A DNA stretch of 64,000 nt from Lycium barbarum (GCF_019175385.1 NC_083339.1:31153637-31217636); one strand, 5' to 3'; counted from the first letter of the stretch, positions 48,301 through 61,104 are shown. Notes: generated by a model from the letters alone, not told the origin. Made by a program: numbers and translations.

Positions 48301-50186
48301 GCAGAGTTATAGCGTATGCTTCCCGGCAGCTCAAAAAGCATGAGAAGAATTATCCTACCCACGATCTGGAGCTCGCAGCGGTGATTCATGCTCTGAAGAT
48401 ATGGAGACACTATTTATATGGCGTTCATGTGGATATCTATACTGATCATAAGAGTCTCCAGTATATTTTCAGGCAGAGAGAGCTTAATTTGCGACAGCGG
48501 AGGTGGCTGGAGCTTCTGAAAGATTATGACGTGGACATTCTGTATCATCCGGGTAAGGCTAATGTTGTTGCCGATGCGCTCAGTCGGAAGTCTATGGGCA
48601 GTTTGGCCGATTTACAGCCAGACAGGAGAGAGATAGCCCGTGATATTCAGCAGTTGGCTAGTCTCGGGGTTCGTCTGGCCGATTCTGGAGATACACGGAT
48701 TTCTGTTCGAGGGGTTTCTGAGTCATCTATCAGGGACGATATTAAGCGGCATCAGTTTGAGGATCCTGTCTTAGCTCGGTACAGGGACACAGCCTATGAT
48801 AAGGAGAGGACTCCGTTCGAGTTTTCACCGGACGGCACTATGTTATACAGAGGCAGGTTGTGTGTACCTGATATTGCAGGCCTTCGGCAACAGGTTATGA
48901 GCGAGGCACATTATGCTCGCTATTCGGTCCATCCTGGGTCTACGAAGATGTACCATGATCTCCGATGCTTATACTGGTGGGACGGCATGAAGCGGGATAT
49001 TGCAGAGTTCGTCGCCCAGTGCCCTAATTGTCAGCAGGTCAAGATTGAGCATCAGAAGCCGGGTGGACTGTTGCAGGAGATGGAAATCCCGACTTGGAAG
49101 TGGGAGGTTATTAATATGGACTTCATTACAGGTTTGCCTCGCACTCCACGGAAGTATGATTCCATCTGGGTCGTTGTTGATAGGCTGACGAAATCAGCCA
49201 ATTTTCTTCCCGTCAGGACTACTTATTCCGCCGAGGATTATGCCAGGATCTATATTAGAGAGATTGTGAAGCTTCACGGAGTTCCTATATCTATTATTTC
49301 TGACAGAGGCGCCCAGTTTACGGCGCATTTCTGGAGGTCGTTTCAGGAGGGTCTAGGGACTCAGGTGAGTCTGAGCACAGCCTTTCATCCTCAGAGCGAC
49401 GGACAGGCCGAGCGCACTATACAGACGCTGGGGGATATGTTGCGGGCCTGCGTTATTGATTTCAGAGGCAGCTGGGATGATCACTTGCCATTGATTGAGT
49501 TTTCATATAATAACAGTTACCATTCCAGCATCCAGATGGCTCCGTACGAGGCTCTATATGGCAGGAAATGCAGATCGCCGATTGGCTGGTTTGATATTGG
49601 CGAGTCAGAGTTGATTGGCCCAGATATGGTCCAGCAGGCCGTGGACAAGGTAAAACTTATTCGGGAGCGACTGTTGGCAGCCCAGAGTCGACAGAAGTCA
49701 TACGCGGATAAACGGCGTCGACCGTTGGAGTTTCAGGTAGGCGATTGGGTATTCCTGAAGGTATCGCCTATGAAAGGTGTGATGCGGTTCGGCAGAAAGG
49801 GTAAGCTCAGTCCGCGTTATATTGGGCCTTATCAAATTGTTCGAAAAACTGGAAATGTCGCCTATGAGCTAGATTTGCCATCTGATTTGGAAGCGGTACA
49901 TCCGGTATTTCATGTCTCTATGCTTCGTAAATGCGTCGGTGACCCTTCTAGAATATTTCCTGCTGATGATATTCAGGTGACGGAGCAACTATCGTACGAG
50001 GAGCAGCCCGTATCTATTTTGGATCGTCAGGTAAGGAGGCTTCGGAATAAAGATGTAGCCTCTGTTAAGGTACTGTGGCGGAACGATAATAGGGAGGAAA
50101 TGACATGGGAGGCCGAAGAGGAAATGAAGAAGAAATATCCTCATTTGTTCTCTATACCCACAGGTAACCTTAAATCCCTGCTTTAA
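45315..50186 (+). CDS. gag-pol: Gag-Pol polyprotein of element A (Tekay-type chromovirus)
   Basis: 1623 codons, uninterrupted. The start is the ATG at 45315 ([11 protein letters not shown]); the frame is open 18 bases further up, but only with a GTG, and B and H start at the matching ATG. Capsid region roughly residues 110-280 ([20 protein letters not shown]). Nucleocapsid: [12 protein letters not shown] and a CCHC knuckle at 399-412 ([14 protein letters not shown]). Protease Asp500 in [12 protein letters not shown] with FIDD at 833-836. RNase H Asp982. Integrase zinc site His1199, His1206, Cys1236, Cys1239; catalytic Asp1269, Asp1330, Glu1366, an exact D-35-E spacing. Chromodomain from about 1559. 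The protein would be cut by its own protease, package and copy the RNA, and insert the DNA. One oddity is Trp792 in AFWTRY, where H has Arg. No frameshift or stop codon separates gag and pol. Confidence 0.96.
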   Translation: MPPKKATAAQKAKSVAVGETSRVQRTTRAQVYIAPETLPQTEGSSTPPLVEEIGAAVAADRGTAPLPAPAVPVVEPPAPRPGTENQSMREAVQLLTRLVAGQVQGHGLGGDRAVRRDSSRAREFLTCNPPEFFGTKPEEDPEEFIRKMRRTLDLINASETESVALASYRLYDVAENWYESWGLSRGDGAPPAAWGDFSQAFLGHFLPPELRRARSDRFLLLRQKGRSIRDYSLEFDSLARYAPTVVATMADRMHRYIMGLDRYFVDSCLVLAAQPGMDIARIQAHAQGMEDRGRGGHQPDRGQDRRQPKRARSSGDFRGRQPQQPQQPSRFSSQPAQSAPPQPTGCRFDSPGYSGAGQSSRASGSRTDTGSGQMRPPRVQCSFCGRYHTGECYRATGACFSCGRQGHSVRDCPYKGSSGGAAQPTGSAAGSSSSSVAMRPTGQGFPAPAGRGRGRGGASGISGPSNRIYGLASRQDQEASPNVVTGTLLVFSRSVYALIDPGSTLSYISPLVAGKIGIMSEPIEPFEVATPIGDFVVAKQVYKDCSVIVCDRDTKADLVELDMTEFDVIMGMDWLASCYANVDCQNKVVRFQFPGEPVINWAGNTASPKGKFISYLKAKKMIRKGYIYHLVRVQDLDAETPTLQSVPVINEFPDVFPDELPGLPPEREIDFSIDLLLDTQPISIPPYRMAPAELKELKEQLKDLLDKGFIRPSTSPWGAPVLFVRKKDGSLRMCIDYRQLNKVTIKNKYPLPRIDDLFDQLQGAKCFSKIDLRSGYHQVRVREADIPKTAFWTRYGHYEFRVMSFGLTNAPAVFMDLMNRVFRPFLDMFVIVFIDDILVYSRSEAEHADHLRSVLGVLRHQKLYVKFSKCELWLSSVAFLGHIIAADGVRVDTQKIEAVKNWPRPTTPTEVRSFLGLAGYYRRFLEKFASISAPLTRLTQKGAKFQWSDACERSFQLLKEKLTTAPVLTLPEGPDGYVIYCDASGMGLGCVLMQHGRVIAYASRQLKKHEKNYPTHDLELAAVIHALKIWRHYLYGVHVDIYTDHKSLQYIFRQRELNLRQRRWLELLKDYDVDILYHPGKANVVADALSRKSMGSLADLQPDRREIARDIQQLASLGVRLADSGDTRISVRGVSESSIRDDIKRHQFEDPVLARYRDTAYDKERTPFEFSPDGTMLYRGRLCVPDIAGLRQQVMSEAHYARYSVHPGSTKMYHDLRCLYWWDGMKRDIAEFVAQCPNCQQVKIEHQKPGGLLQEMEIPTWKWEVINMDFITGLPRTPRKYDSIWVVVDRLTKSANFLPVRTTYSAEDYARIYIREIVKLHGVPISIISDRGAQFTAHFWRSFQEGLGTQVSLSTAFHPQSDGQAERTIQTLGDMLRACVIDFRGSWDDHLPLIEFSYNNSYHSSIQMAPYEALYGRKCRSPIGWFDIGESELIGPDMVQQAVDKVKLIRERLLAAQSRQKSYADKRRRPLEFQVGDWVFLKVSPMKGVMRFGRKGKLSPRYIGPYQIVRKTGNVAYELDLPSDLEAVHPVFHVSMLRKCVGDPSRIFPADDIQVTEQLSYEEQPVSILDRQVRRLRNKDVASVKVLWRNDNREEMTWEAEEEMKKKYPHLFSIPTGNLKSLL

Positions 50187-50273
50187 TTTATTCCAATATC
50201 AATCGTGTGTCATATGTGATGTCTGTAAACATGAACTCCCCCAAAGTATTTTCAAACCCTATGAGATTAATTT

Positions 50274-50293
50274 AACATTCGAGGACGAATGTT
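50274..50293 (+). other. Perfect hairpin just before the A polypurine tract
   Basis: AACATTCGAGGACGAATGTT: 8-bp stem, AGGA loop, two bases before the PPT. Counterparts occur in B (61504-61523), H (33445-33464, minus) and C1 (1569-1584). Confidence 0.8.
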
Positions 50294-50295
50294 CT

Positions 50296-50309
50296 AAAGG
50301 AGGGGAGGA
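50296..50309 (+). other. Polypurine tract of element A
   Basis: AAAGGAGGGGAGGA directly abuts the 3' LTR and is the expected primer site for plus-strand DNA. Confidence 0.94.
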
Positions 50310-53300
50310 TGTTATATCCCGTATTTTTGAACCTCGGAGCATCTGCTGGGGTGGGGCCCACATACCGAGATTTTTTTTGGAACATCTGAAAAGTCATATG
50401 AATCACATATGTAAAGTTAAACACAACTCATGAAGTACCTTTGGACCAAATCAAAGTGGAAACCCTCCAAACGAATATTTTTAAGAAAACGTTTTCGGGT
50501 GACCTGACTTTGGGGGGCAAAAACTGTATTGTAAGTTTGGAATTTCGAAAATACCTTGAAATAGAAGTTGTAGATAATTGAATTAGCTTTCCATCCATAG
50601 GTCGTGGGTTCCCAGGTGACGTCGGTACAAGGATATATGAACGTTTTAAGGTCGAAAGGTCAGTGGGCTAGGCCCAACTCGGGACCAACCGAGTTGGCCC
50701 AAAAAAATGAAAAAAAAATTCAGGCCCAAGTGAGGAGCCATTCGGCCATGGTCCATAAAAAGGATCCAAGCCCATGGAATTAAGTCATGTGGTCAATGAA
50801 TAAAAGACCACTTAATCATCCAAATTCCATAGAACTTTCAAGAGAAAGAATAGGAGGAAAAACAAGAGAAAAACAAGAACAAAAAGAGGGCATTTCGGGT
50901 TTGGCCATAGAAAAATCACCCCTCAAAATCTTGCCTCTAAAATTATTTTCTTGTTGAATTCCTACTAAATTAAGTGTCCTCTACAACTTGGTGTAATTGT
51001 TTTGGAAGAAGGAGCACTTATTTCTTCAAGTTGACAACTTGTTCAAGTGAAGAAGTTTGTAGAAAAAGGTAAGAATCAATTCCTTTTTCTTATGTTATGA
51101 AGGTTTGTTTATGTTGTGGTATGTGGAAATGAGTAGAAATTATGGAAATAAGGAAGTTTGCAAAGTGGGTATGTATATATATATATGTAGCCATGGGTGT
51201 ATATATGTTGTATACATATATGAGTTGAATTTTATGTTGCATTCTAGTTGTTGTTATGATGGAAATTATATTGGGAATGAAAGTTGAATGAATTTTCGTT
51301 GAAGTTGGAATATAGATGATTATGTCACTTTAGAATAATTTTGTGATATTATGGAAATGAAGTTGTTAAGATGTGAATTATGATTATGGTTGATGAATTT
51401 GGAAGTTGGAAATTTGTTATGAAGTTGTATGCCAAAGATTTGATGTTTTGCATAAGTTATGATTTTGGCGGAAGATTGTATATCATGTATATCGAGTGTA
51501 TATCTTAAGGAAAACGATATGAAATATTTCTAGAACTATATGGTGATGATCATGATGGTTGTTGAATATGAAATTATTGATCTTAGTTGAAAGTTGGGTT
51601 GAATTGAAGATTATGTCAACTTGTAAGAAAAATGACTAGTTGAAGGATATTTGTGTTTTTAATGTTCATTGTTGATATTGTTGTTGTCGTTTGGGTTGTT
51701 GTTGATGATTTATAGCCGAGTTGAATTCTCGGGGTGTCATATGTATAGGGGAAGTGCTGCCGAAATTTCGGTAGCCAAATATGCTTAAAGTTGAAATAAT
51801 GGCATTAATAATTCACAATTGGTAAACTTGACCAATTGCAGTTTTTCGACGAAACGGGAAGTGAGTTTGGAAAGGCTTAAGGAGCGCGAAAGGTATGTAA
51901 AGCAACCCCAATTCTTCCCTTGGCATGCCCCTAGTGTGTTAGGGTCCGATCCGGGCCTCGAAGGACCTCTTGGCCCTCGGAATCCGCAAGACAAAATTTC
52001 AGTTTTTCCTTCAGTAGAATTGAACCATTTTGATACGTTTTTTCTGAAATTATGCAATTTTGCTCTAAATTATTCAGAAAGTCATAGAATGTTTGTATAA
52101 CCTTTTTAGGTGATACTATATGCTTAGAGGGCACAATTTGAGCCCGCCGCCTTGTTTGTCCCAAGGCGGGCCCGCTATTTACGGTTTTGCCCCTAATGTG
52201 TTAAAGCTTCCTTTTTAAGAGATTTTTGAAAGAAATGTTTTAATTACCCTACTAATCGCTTAACGAATATTATTTTAAATATTCTGTTAAATATTATAAA
52301 TTATTTTGACACTCGGAATGACTTCGGGAAAGTTATACTTCTGTAATTTATTATGATATCCGAAATACATTTATTATGATTCCGTCCGACCCCATTGGAT
52401 TTGTTTGTCTTTGATACGCTTCATCGAGTCTTTGAAAACATTTATTATATTTTTAAATTGCATTAGTCTCTCACTACTCCATTCGTGGATGTCCCAATGT
52501 TTCCCACACTGAGCCCGGGCCAGGATATGTTGTCAAGCGTAATTCTCTGCATTGTTCGCCGCGCCCCGATGTGAGGGGGCAGGTATACGCGTACATGGGT
52601 CTGTGGAGTATGATGTGCCATGTCCGCCTATTCTGATCTGATCTGTTATGGCCATTCTGATATGACATTTTATGATACGGGGCCACGCCCCTTTTTCTGA
52701 TTCCTCTGTATAGTAGCACCAGCGTCGGGAGGGTGGCCACATTCTGTCTGTCGAGTCCCGTGTCAGGGACCGGATATGATATGATATGACATATGTTTCT
52801 GTACGCATTCTGTCTGTTTTGGAAATATGCATTTGACACTCTGGATTCTGTACTCATTTTCTGTAACCATTATGATTTGACTTCTGTGATTCCGCTTTAC
52901 ATATTCAGTACATATTTCGTACTGACCCCCTTTCTTCGGGAGCTGCGTTTTCATGCCGCGCAGGTACTGACGACAGGTTCGCTGATCCACACGTTTAGGA
53001 TCCTATTTCTGCTATTTGGGGCGCTCTCTTCTACAGAGCCCATCTTTTGGTACAGTCTGTCACTGCTATCTGGATATGTACTTTGTTCAGGGTATGACGG
53101 GGCCCTGTCCCGTCTTATGATTATGATATGTTCTGTAGAGGTCTGTGGATACATCTGTGTGGGTTCTGTACATATGTTTGGGATATTCTGTTCTGTGATG
53201 GCCTTATCGGCCTATGTGTGCCAAGTCTGTTTTTCTGCTAAATTCTGTAGCGACCACTAATATTATTATTATATTATTATTCTGTTAATATGCTAATTTG

Positions 53301-53367
53301 GGGTATCGGGTACGTATAGGTGCCCAGCTCGGGCACTGGTCGCGGCCCACGGGGTTGGGTCGTGACA
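50310..53367 (+). repeat. Element A 3' LTR
   Basis: 3058 bp, nearly identical to the 5' LTR. Extra bases are one TA unit near 51180 and a short TTCTGTTAAAT-type insertion near 52281. Block at 52896-52925 and hairpin at 53096-53114 are as in the 5' copy. Confidence 0.96.
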
Positions 53368-55061
53368 CAAACAACCCCTTAGTGTAAAGAAGAGAAACCC
53401 TTGTCGTCACTCCTCTACTCTCTTTCCTCGTGATCATCGGCCTGATAATGGTAAAGGGTCCACTTGTTTTCGCTTTATGCAGTTGTTGCTCGACTTTTTC
53501 AGGTAAAACAATTAATGTTTTACCCTCTCTCCGTCTATACACCACCAAACAAGGTATTACTTTACTTTTTTCTTTATTCCTTTGCAAATTAACGGCTAAA
53601 TATGACTGAACTCTTAATGGTTTTGTTATATTCGTTTTTTAATCCACGAATTTCATTGGATATGGGTGATTTAAGGGGGAAACCAATAGGGGTTTTTCCC
53701 CCAATTTGATTATCCCACATCGAAATTTAGGCAAAGGTTTCAGATTTGGGGTTCTATAGAAAGAACCCATTTTTACCATTTTAGAGGACGGAAAAATCGA
53801 ATACCATCATATATTCACAAAAAAATCTGAAAATATCTAGGGTTTTAGAAATTTGCTTTGAAACCTTTAATTGTTTTAGAATAGTTAAGTTTTAAACTTA
53901 TTTGTTTCTCGTTTGTGGCTGAGCTTGATGTGAAAGGAGGATAGAGAGGTCTCCAATTTCAAACTTGACCAAGGCTGCGCATAGAAAAGGTGATTTTCTC
54001 TCCTTTTGTTTATTTCCTAGAATTTCTTGTTTGCCTATATGTTTATGTGTTATTTTTGTTCTTAGTTTATTTTTAGTCTTGCTTAGTTAGCTATGTATCT
54101 GTAGTTTTAGTAATTTCTCTAAGCATGTTAATGTAGTTTAGATTAGTTCAGTATTGATTAGCTAATCTATGTTATTGTCTATCAAATAATGTGCATATAG
54201 ACTCTGTTTGACTCAGTTAGTTTGCTTAATCACGTGGTTAGCTTAGATTTGAAGCTGTTAATCATGATTGATTTTAGTTAATCATAGGATTAGTTCAGAT
54301 TTGTAGATGTCTATTATGCTTAATCTTACTCAGTCAATCTGTAGTTTGCCCAAACATGTTTTATATGCTTAATCCTGTTCAGGTCAGTGGTAATAGAAGT
54401 CTTGTAAATACTTGATTATGATCCCCAACCTAAGTCATGTTAATCTGATTTATAGGTTTAGATATGTTTGTGCTTAGCTTTATGTGTTTTAACTGAACAT
54501 GTATTTAGACCACTTTGCAACCTCTGAAGTATGTTTAATTTAGCAGAGTACTTTGTCATGTTTTCAGTTAGTTTAAAGTATTTCTAGATGGCATTACTCC
54601 ATTTGGCTCAGTCTCATGCTTTTGAAATATTGGTATAAGTTTGGGTATGAATCTGTATTTGACCTGTTGGATGGTTAGTATCCCTCTGGTTTGTTTAAAC
54701 ATGTTTCAGTATCCCTAAGTCTATGTATGTTATAGTATTAGTAAAAAATGAGATTCAAGTAACCTAAACTCAGTATGATGTCCTTTTGAATGCCCTGATT
54801 ATCTGTTTATAGGATTTGTGATGGTTAATCTACTTAATTAAAATTAGGACTCTGATGCCTTTGATTTGAGAAGTTGACATATCTGATTGATCTGTGTTAG
54901 GTAGGCCATGATAAGATAATTACTTGTGCTTGAGTGTAGTATAATCCCTCTTGAATCTAAAAATACCTATTTGGTTATCTAAGTATCTGTTGCTATAGTG
55001 TCTGAGTAATCATGTGCTCTTATTTTTCTGACACTACCATTGGTATGCTTAAAGTATATTT

Positions 55062-58000
55062 TGTTATATCCGGCATTTTTGCATATTCGGAAAAATTCGA
55101 GATAACTTGGCTTGTAATGAATGAGGCTATATTTGGACCTTACTTAGTATGAATGTGCCGGCTATGATAACATTGGTGTGGAAATAAGAGAGGAGGCCAA
55201 GGGCAAAAATTGGAATTTTGGGAATTAGTTTCGGGAATTACAAACAAGAATTTTAACCAATTGGGCTCAAAAATATGAAAAGAAAAATGAGGCCCAATTG
55301 ATAAGGGGGTGGCCGGCCATTGTGAGGCCCAAGCCCATGAAATTTTATTAATTTCCATGTGCTAAATTATAATAAAGGACCATATATGAGTCATCTTCAA
55401 CTAGAAGCTTCAAGAAATCAAAAGAAATTGAGAGAAGAAGAGAAAAAAAAAAAAAAAAAGGCTCACGGCCAAGTAGAGAAAAAGAAAGGAAAAAAAAGGA
55501 AAAAAAAATTCTTGGAGCTCAATCCTTTGGTTCAAAAATCTATCTCTTTTGGAATTACTACTAAGTGCAAGATTCTCTACAAAGTGATATAATTATTTTG
55601 GCAAAAAGGTGACTTTGGTGGCAAGTGAAGAACTTGAAGAAAAGGTAAGAATCAATTCATTTTCTTATGTTATGAAGTTTGGTTTATGTTGTAGTATGTA
55701 GAGATGAGTAGAATTTATGAAAATATGGAAGTTTGAAAAGTGGGTGTGATTATATGAAGGTGGCCGTGTGTGTGTTAATGTATAGGTATGATGAGTTGAA
55801 TTTTTGTGTTGTATTCTAGTTGTGGTTATGGTAGAATTTATATTGAAAATGAAAGTTGAATGAATTTGGTGGAAGTTGGAAATGTAGGAATATGGCCGTG
55901 AGGTGTAGGGGATTGAAATGGAAATGGATTTGTTGTATTTAGTATGTTAATTGTGTTGTTGTAATCTTGTGATGAAAATGAGAAAAATTGTTGTTAAGTG
56001 GTTGTCGGAAAGTATGTGATTTTGTTATAGTTTATGTAATTATGAGAATGAAGTTGTAAGATGCAAATTGTTGTGGTTGTAAATGAAATTGGAAGATAAG
56101 AATATGTTATGGATGTTTATGTTAAAGATTGGAAGTTTAGGTGGATTATGGTTTTGGGTGGAAAGTTGTATATTTTGTATATCTTGTGAATATTTTGTGG
56201 AAATGTTATGAAATGTTTCCGAATTGTGTTGCAATGATCTTGATTAGTAATGAATACGAGAATGTCGATATTGATTTGAAAATACGAAGTTGGAATGAAG
56301 GTTATGACATTATATTGGAAAGATGACTAGTTATGTTATATTGTGTTTTATATGGTAATTGTTGATGTTGTTGGATTGTTGGGTAGTTGTAGTTGATATA
56401 TTAGGCCGAGCTAAGTCTCGGGGATGCAATATGTGTAGGGGAGATGCTGCCCAAATTTTTGTAGAAAAGTATAAGCTAAGATTCAAGTTCTAAAGGCTTG
56501 AAATTTCTAATTGGTAAACATGACCATTTGTAGATTTTGGGCGAAACGGGAATCGAATTTGAGCGAGCGTAAGGCGCAGCTAAGGTATGTAAAGTCTTTC
56601 CCTCCATTCTTTGGCATGTTCTAAGCATGACAGGCTCGAACGTGAGCCTTAGATACGACTCTGTTCTTCGAAATCCGAGATTGAAATTGGCCCCATTTCA
56701 TTCGGTTAGGTTGAACTAGTTTCTTGTAATTTGTTGTTAAAGTAACCTATATGTACGCAACTTTTACAAACGAAGTCGGAATGCCCTAAAACTCTCATGG
56801 GTGACTCCATAAGACCTATGATCCATAATTTACGTACACCACCTCGGTTCGGCCCAAGGTGGGCCCACAAAATTCTGATACCTTCTGTACGGCTCCATTT
56901 AACTCATTTCTGTTCGAAACTTTCAGGTAACTTTTGGTTATTAGTCTGTCTGCGATATGACAAGTGTTATGATTATAGTTATGAGTCTTATGATATATCT
57001 TACGTCTGGAGCAGTTCTGGGCATTTTCTTCCGATGTAATTTGTCGTGCCATCCCGGATGACATATATGCGTATTTTATAAATATTGTCCGATTACTCTG
57101 ATTTGACCCACCGTCTGATCTACTTCCGTTTCATTGAGTCTGAATAATGATCTGTATGTGTATGGTCTCTCATCAATCTGTTCGTGGATGTCTCAATGCT
57201 TCCTTCACTGCGCCCGGGCCAGGTTCTGTTATTCGTGCATATTCCACTGCATTGTTCACCGCGTCCCTCGGTGTGCGGGCCGGGTTCTGTTTACATCTGT
57301 ATATGATTTGATGATGTGATAGTATGGGGATGGCGGCCAGGATGGCATATGATCCGATCTGTCTGTCCACCGTGTCCCGTACTAAGAGGGCCAGGTTCTG
57401 TTACCGCGTCCCTCATTAGAGGGCCGGGATCTGATATGTATGCTATCTGTATCTGTATATGCTTATGAATCTGCATGCATGATTCTTTTTGGTACACATC
57501 TGTACATCCGATCTGGATTATGACTCTGTCTGTTGCACTTCTGAAAGTCTGATTCGGATATTGATTCTGTCTGCTCTACTTCGGTACGTCTGATTCGGAT
57601 TATGACTCAGTCTGTCACGCTTTGTACTTCTGACTCAGATTACGACTTTGTCAGCCATACTCTGTACTCTTAATCCGTGTTACGATCTGGTCAGCCATAC
57701 TCTGTACCTCTGATTTAGATTACGACTCTGTCTATTATACCCTATACTCACTATATACATATTTGCACTCGTATTTCTGATTTGGATTCGAGTTCGATTA
57801 TGTCCGCTCTGTTTTGTACCTCTGGTTCGGATTATGATTATATTTGTTACATTTCAGCTTTACATACTCGGTGCATTTTTCGTACTGACCCCCTGTTCTT
57901 CGGGGGCTGCGCTACATGCCCGCAGGTACAGACGCACCGCGCGATACGCCGCCAGTTTAGGACTTCTATTCTGCTGTTTGGAGTGCTCCTTTGACCGGAG

Positions 58001-58383
58001 TGTGTATTATTGGTATATATATCTTTTGTTATTTACTCACTCTGTATATATGGTAACTTGGGGTACGGCGGGGCCCTGTCCCGCCATCTGATTCTGTTGT
58101 GTCTGTTAGAGGCTAGTAGACATGTATGTGGGTTATGGGTTGTCACTGTTCAGGTAGGTATGTACGAGTTTGCGATTTTGTCTGCTATGATAGCCTCAAC
58201 GGCTTATGTGTAAGTCTAAGTATGTTTATGTGTTCGTATATTTCCGTGTGTTGTAATTATATCAGTTTGAATCCGTGTATGTCTAATATGGATTATCTGT
58301 TTGGTACGGCAACTTTGTTAGGTAAGTACGTACGGGTATCCAGTTAGGATACCAGTCGCGGCCCACGGGGTTGGGTCGTGACA
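55062..58383 (+). repeat. Element B 5' LTR
   Basis: 3322 bp, TGTTATATCCGGC to GGGTTGGGTCGTGACA. Contains poly-A-rich stretches (55440-55512), a 40-bp tandem array (57500-57760), the conserved block (57859-57890) and hairpin GGCGGG/CCCGCC (58067-58085). Confidence 0.95.
57500..57760 (+). repeat. Degenerate 40-bp tandem array in the B LTR
   Basis: TCTGATTCGG-type words recur at 57548, 57589, 57629, about 57669 and 57709, spaced 40-41 bases, with at least one earlier copy. Each unit has CTGTAC.TCTGA and TACGACTCTGTC-like halves. The same unit occurs in the reverse solo LTR (about 3940-4190) and again inside B at 61105-61345. Confidence 0.85.
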
Positions 58384-58387
58384 GAAG

Positions 58388-58399
58388 TTGTATCAGAGC
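58388..58399 (+). other. Primer-binding site of element B
   Basis: TTGTATCAGAGC, one mismatch (second base) from the initiator-Met consensus seen in A, E and H, four bases from the LTR. Confidence 0.88.
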
Positions 58400-58588
58400 G
58401 GTTTATCCTCGGAATGTCTACAGGCCGTGTCTAGTAGAGTCTTGTTTATCGGTGTGTTGTGCACCACATCTATAAACAGGAAGCTACAGGGCATTCAGGA
58501 TGTTACCCTTTCTTTGGATCTTAGATCGTGCGATAGAGTTGTGCTATTAGGATAACTCTTTTCTGATCGGTTGTTGTATTTTTCAGCG

Positions 58589-60160
58589 ATGCCTCCAAAG
58601 AAGGCAACAGCCGCCCAGAAGGACAAGTCTACAGCGGCAGGTGAGACCAGCCGAGCTCAGGTGACTACTAGGGCTCGTGCCCAGATTGAGCCAGATGTTG
58701 TGCCTTCGACGGCCAGTTCTGTTACGCCACCAGTATCGGAGGGATTTGGAGCAGCCACAGCTGCAGCACAGGGGGCGGCTCCACCGCCAGCTCCAGCAGC
58801 ACCAGTACCTGTACCTCCATCCCCCCAGCTAGGCGCGGATGATGGGACCCTGCGAGAGGCAGTCCAGTTATTGACTCAATTGGTAGCAGGGCAGGTTTAC
58901 AGACAGAGAGCAGGGGATTATCGTGTAGACAGGCGCGATAGCCAGAGGGCCCGTGATTTTCTGCTTTGTCGCCCACCAGAGTTTTCCGGGTCAAAGCCCG
59001 CAGAAGACCCTCAGGAGTTCATCCGACAAGTGCAGCGTACCCTGCGATTGATTAGTGCCTCCGAGACAGAGTCGGTTGAGTTGGCGTCGTATAGGTTGCA
59101 CGATGTAGCAGCTAATTGGTACGAGTCTTGGATGTTGTCTAGAGCCGAGGGTGCCCCTCCAGCCGTATGGGGAGAGTTTACAGAGGCCTTCCTGGCCCAT
59201 TTTCTACCTCCGGAGGTGAGGCGGGCCAGAGTAGACAGATTTCTGCTATTGAGACAGAGGGGCAGGAGTGTCAGGGAGTACAGCCTGGAGTTCGATTCGC
59301 TGGCCAGATATGCGCCCACTTATGTCGCTGATATGACTGATCGGGTGCACCGGTATGTGATAGGGCTAGATGATTATTTGGTTGACAGTTTCACGGTGAT
59401 GGCGGCCCAGACAGGGATGGATATTGCCCGTATACAGGCCCACGCCCAGAGCATGGAGGACCGGCACAGAGGACGCCAGCCGGATAGTGATCATGATAGG
59501 AGAAGGCCCAAAAGGGCCAGATTCGCGGGGCATTCCGGAGATTCTCGAGGCGGATGGCCTCAACAGCAGTCCGGTAGATCCCTTCCTCCGTCAGGCCGGG
59601 GTACACAGTCCGCCGGCAGACGTTTTGATGGTGCAGGTCCATCTGGGGCCAACCAGAGCATCAGGCCCGCAGATGAGTAGAGATTCTGGTCAGTCTAGGC
59701 CACCTATCTCCCGGTGTACCTATTGTGGGAAGCCCCATCCGGGGGAGTGTTATCGCGCTATGGGCACCTGCTATCATTGTGGCAGTCAAGATCATATTGT
59801 GAGAGAGTGCCCGTATAAGGGTGGTTCAGGTTCAGCCCAGCCTACTGGGTCAGTTGCTGGCTTATCTTCTCCTTCAGTAGCCATGCGGCCCACGGGGCGA
59901 GATATGCCGGCACCAGTGAGTCGTGGCAGAGGTCGCGGCGGAGCTTCCAGTTCTGGCAGTCCTTTGAACAACGTATATGCTTTGACTAGCCGGCAGGACC
60001 CAGGAGCGTCGGCAAGTGCAGACCCAGGTATATTATTAATCTTTTCTTGAGAGATATGTGTATGGATAGATCTGTACTCTATTATATTACGTGATCTTTT
60101 TCTTCTGGGTATCAGTAAAAATAAGGTAATTTTCAACCCAATAGAACCATTTGAGACAGC
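58589..60160 (+). pseudogene. gag: Element B gag with frameshift, followed by a protease remnant
   Basis: ATG at 58589 begins [20 protein letters not shown]. Open to 59680, covering the matrix/capsid region (RPPEFSGSKPAEDPQEFIRQ, LASYRLHDVAANWYESW). In about 59640-59675 the homology jumps by one frame, so the first frame ends at ADE and a stop. The second frame continues to 60050 with CTYCGKPHPGEC and a CCHC knuckle at 59769-59810 (CYHCGSQDHIVREC). A stop at 60048-60050 falls just where A continues into protease. Beyond it only shreds such as PIEPFETA (near 60140) recall the A protease region. If the frameshift is recent, an intact Gag could have been made at the time of insertion. Confidence 0.9.
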
Positions 60161-60319
60161 TATAAATATACAGATGGGAATGGATATTGAGGATTCAGAA
60201 GGGCAATATGATAATTGTATGGTTTAGACCGCGATGGGACCCGCTACGAAAACTTTCCGAAAATTTACTAAGACCCCGATCGGCCCTAAATTACGTGACA
60301 AAGGTCGTGTGGGGCAATC

Positions 60320-60420
60320 GGTGCAATTATATTAGCATTAACGCATCAAAACGCATGAAAGTTTCGAGGTTAAGCGTGCTGGGGCCAGAGCAATTCTGGG
60401 ATGGGTGACCCCCTGGGAAG
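60320..60420 (+). pseudogene. 5S rRNA-like sequence with pol III internal promoter boxes
   Basis: It aligns with plant 5S rRNA over about 100 bases, from GG.TGC near its 5' end to CTGGGAAG near base 102. Most differences in the first half look like C-to-T or G-to-A changes. The promoter half is better kept: box A GGTTAAGCGTGCTGG (60368-60382, two differences from the consensus I know), intermediate element GCCAGA (60384-60389, one), box C GGGATGGGTGACCCCCTGG (60398-60416, two). Box C starts 30 bases after box A, as in real 5S genes. The last ~20 bases of 5S are unrecognisable. It may be a captured 5S pseudogene or a Cassandra-type TRIM fragment; I cannot tell which. Confidence 0.82.
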
Positions 60421-61104
60421 GATACAAAAATTTTCACAAGTATAAGTATTAGATATAAATAGAAATTTGGGGTAACCTAAAGGAAAAGAGAATGTGTGGA
60501 GTAGCTAGTACCCTTACAGGAGTCGCGCAGACCGAGGCAGACTAAATGGGTGAAAAGAAAAAGTGCAATACCGCTCGGGAATTTGGGCGAATTTGAATAG
60601 CGGTTGGAGACGTTTGCAGGTAAGTTAGTAGTAAACGTATATGTATGTGTATGATTTTCCTCTAGTGACCATATTTATCAAGAGTCGAGTCCCAGCGACT
60701 AAAGTTGCGATAGACGAAAGGTTTTACTAAACGAAATGCATGGAACGAAGCGGAGATTAGAATACGGATGTTGTCAAAGAATAGACAAACCCTGATTACA
60801 TTACAAATTAGTCTAGTGCGACGATATCTGGAAAAGAAAATGAGTACGAACATTAGAAAAGATGAAGGATAAGAAATGTGATTAAGCAAAACCTTCGAAA
60901 GAGTCGACAAGCGACACATAAACCTATTTGTGTGGAAATTTGATGAACAAGTCTATAAATGAGTGAACAGGTTTTGATGAAATAACTCGTGGTGCAATGA
61001 TCAGGGTGAGTAATGAAATGTCGACAAGGGAAAATTTTCGTAAATCACTGAAGCGTTAGTGGAAGTGGTCTGATTCTAATCAAAATTCTGCCTGTTATAT
61101 GTCT

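Larger units (their letters stand above)
42062..53367 (+). mobile_element. Element A: complete, apparently intact Tekay-type Ty3/gypsy retrotransposon
   Basis: 11,306 bp with perfect duplications CAAAC (42057-42061 and 53368-53372), two ~3.05-kb LTRs, a perfect PBS, one uninterrupted gag-pol frame and a PPT. By hand I count about 23 substitutions and two or three small length differences between the LTRs, about 0.8%. At a commonly used 1.3e-8 substitutions per site per year that means roughly 0.3 million years. It inserted into the G2 LTR. It is the only element here that could still make all its proteins. Confidence 0.96.
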
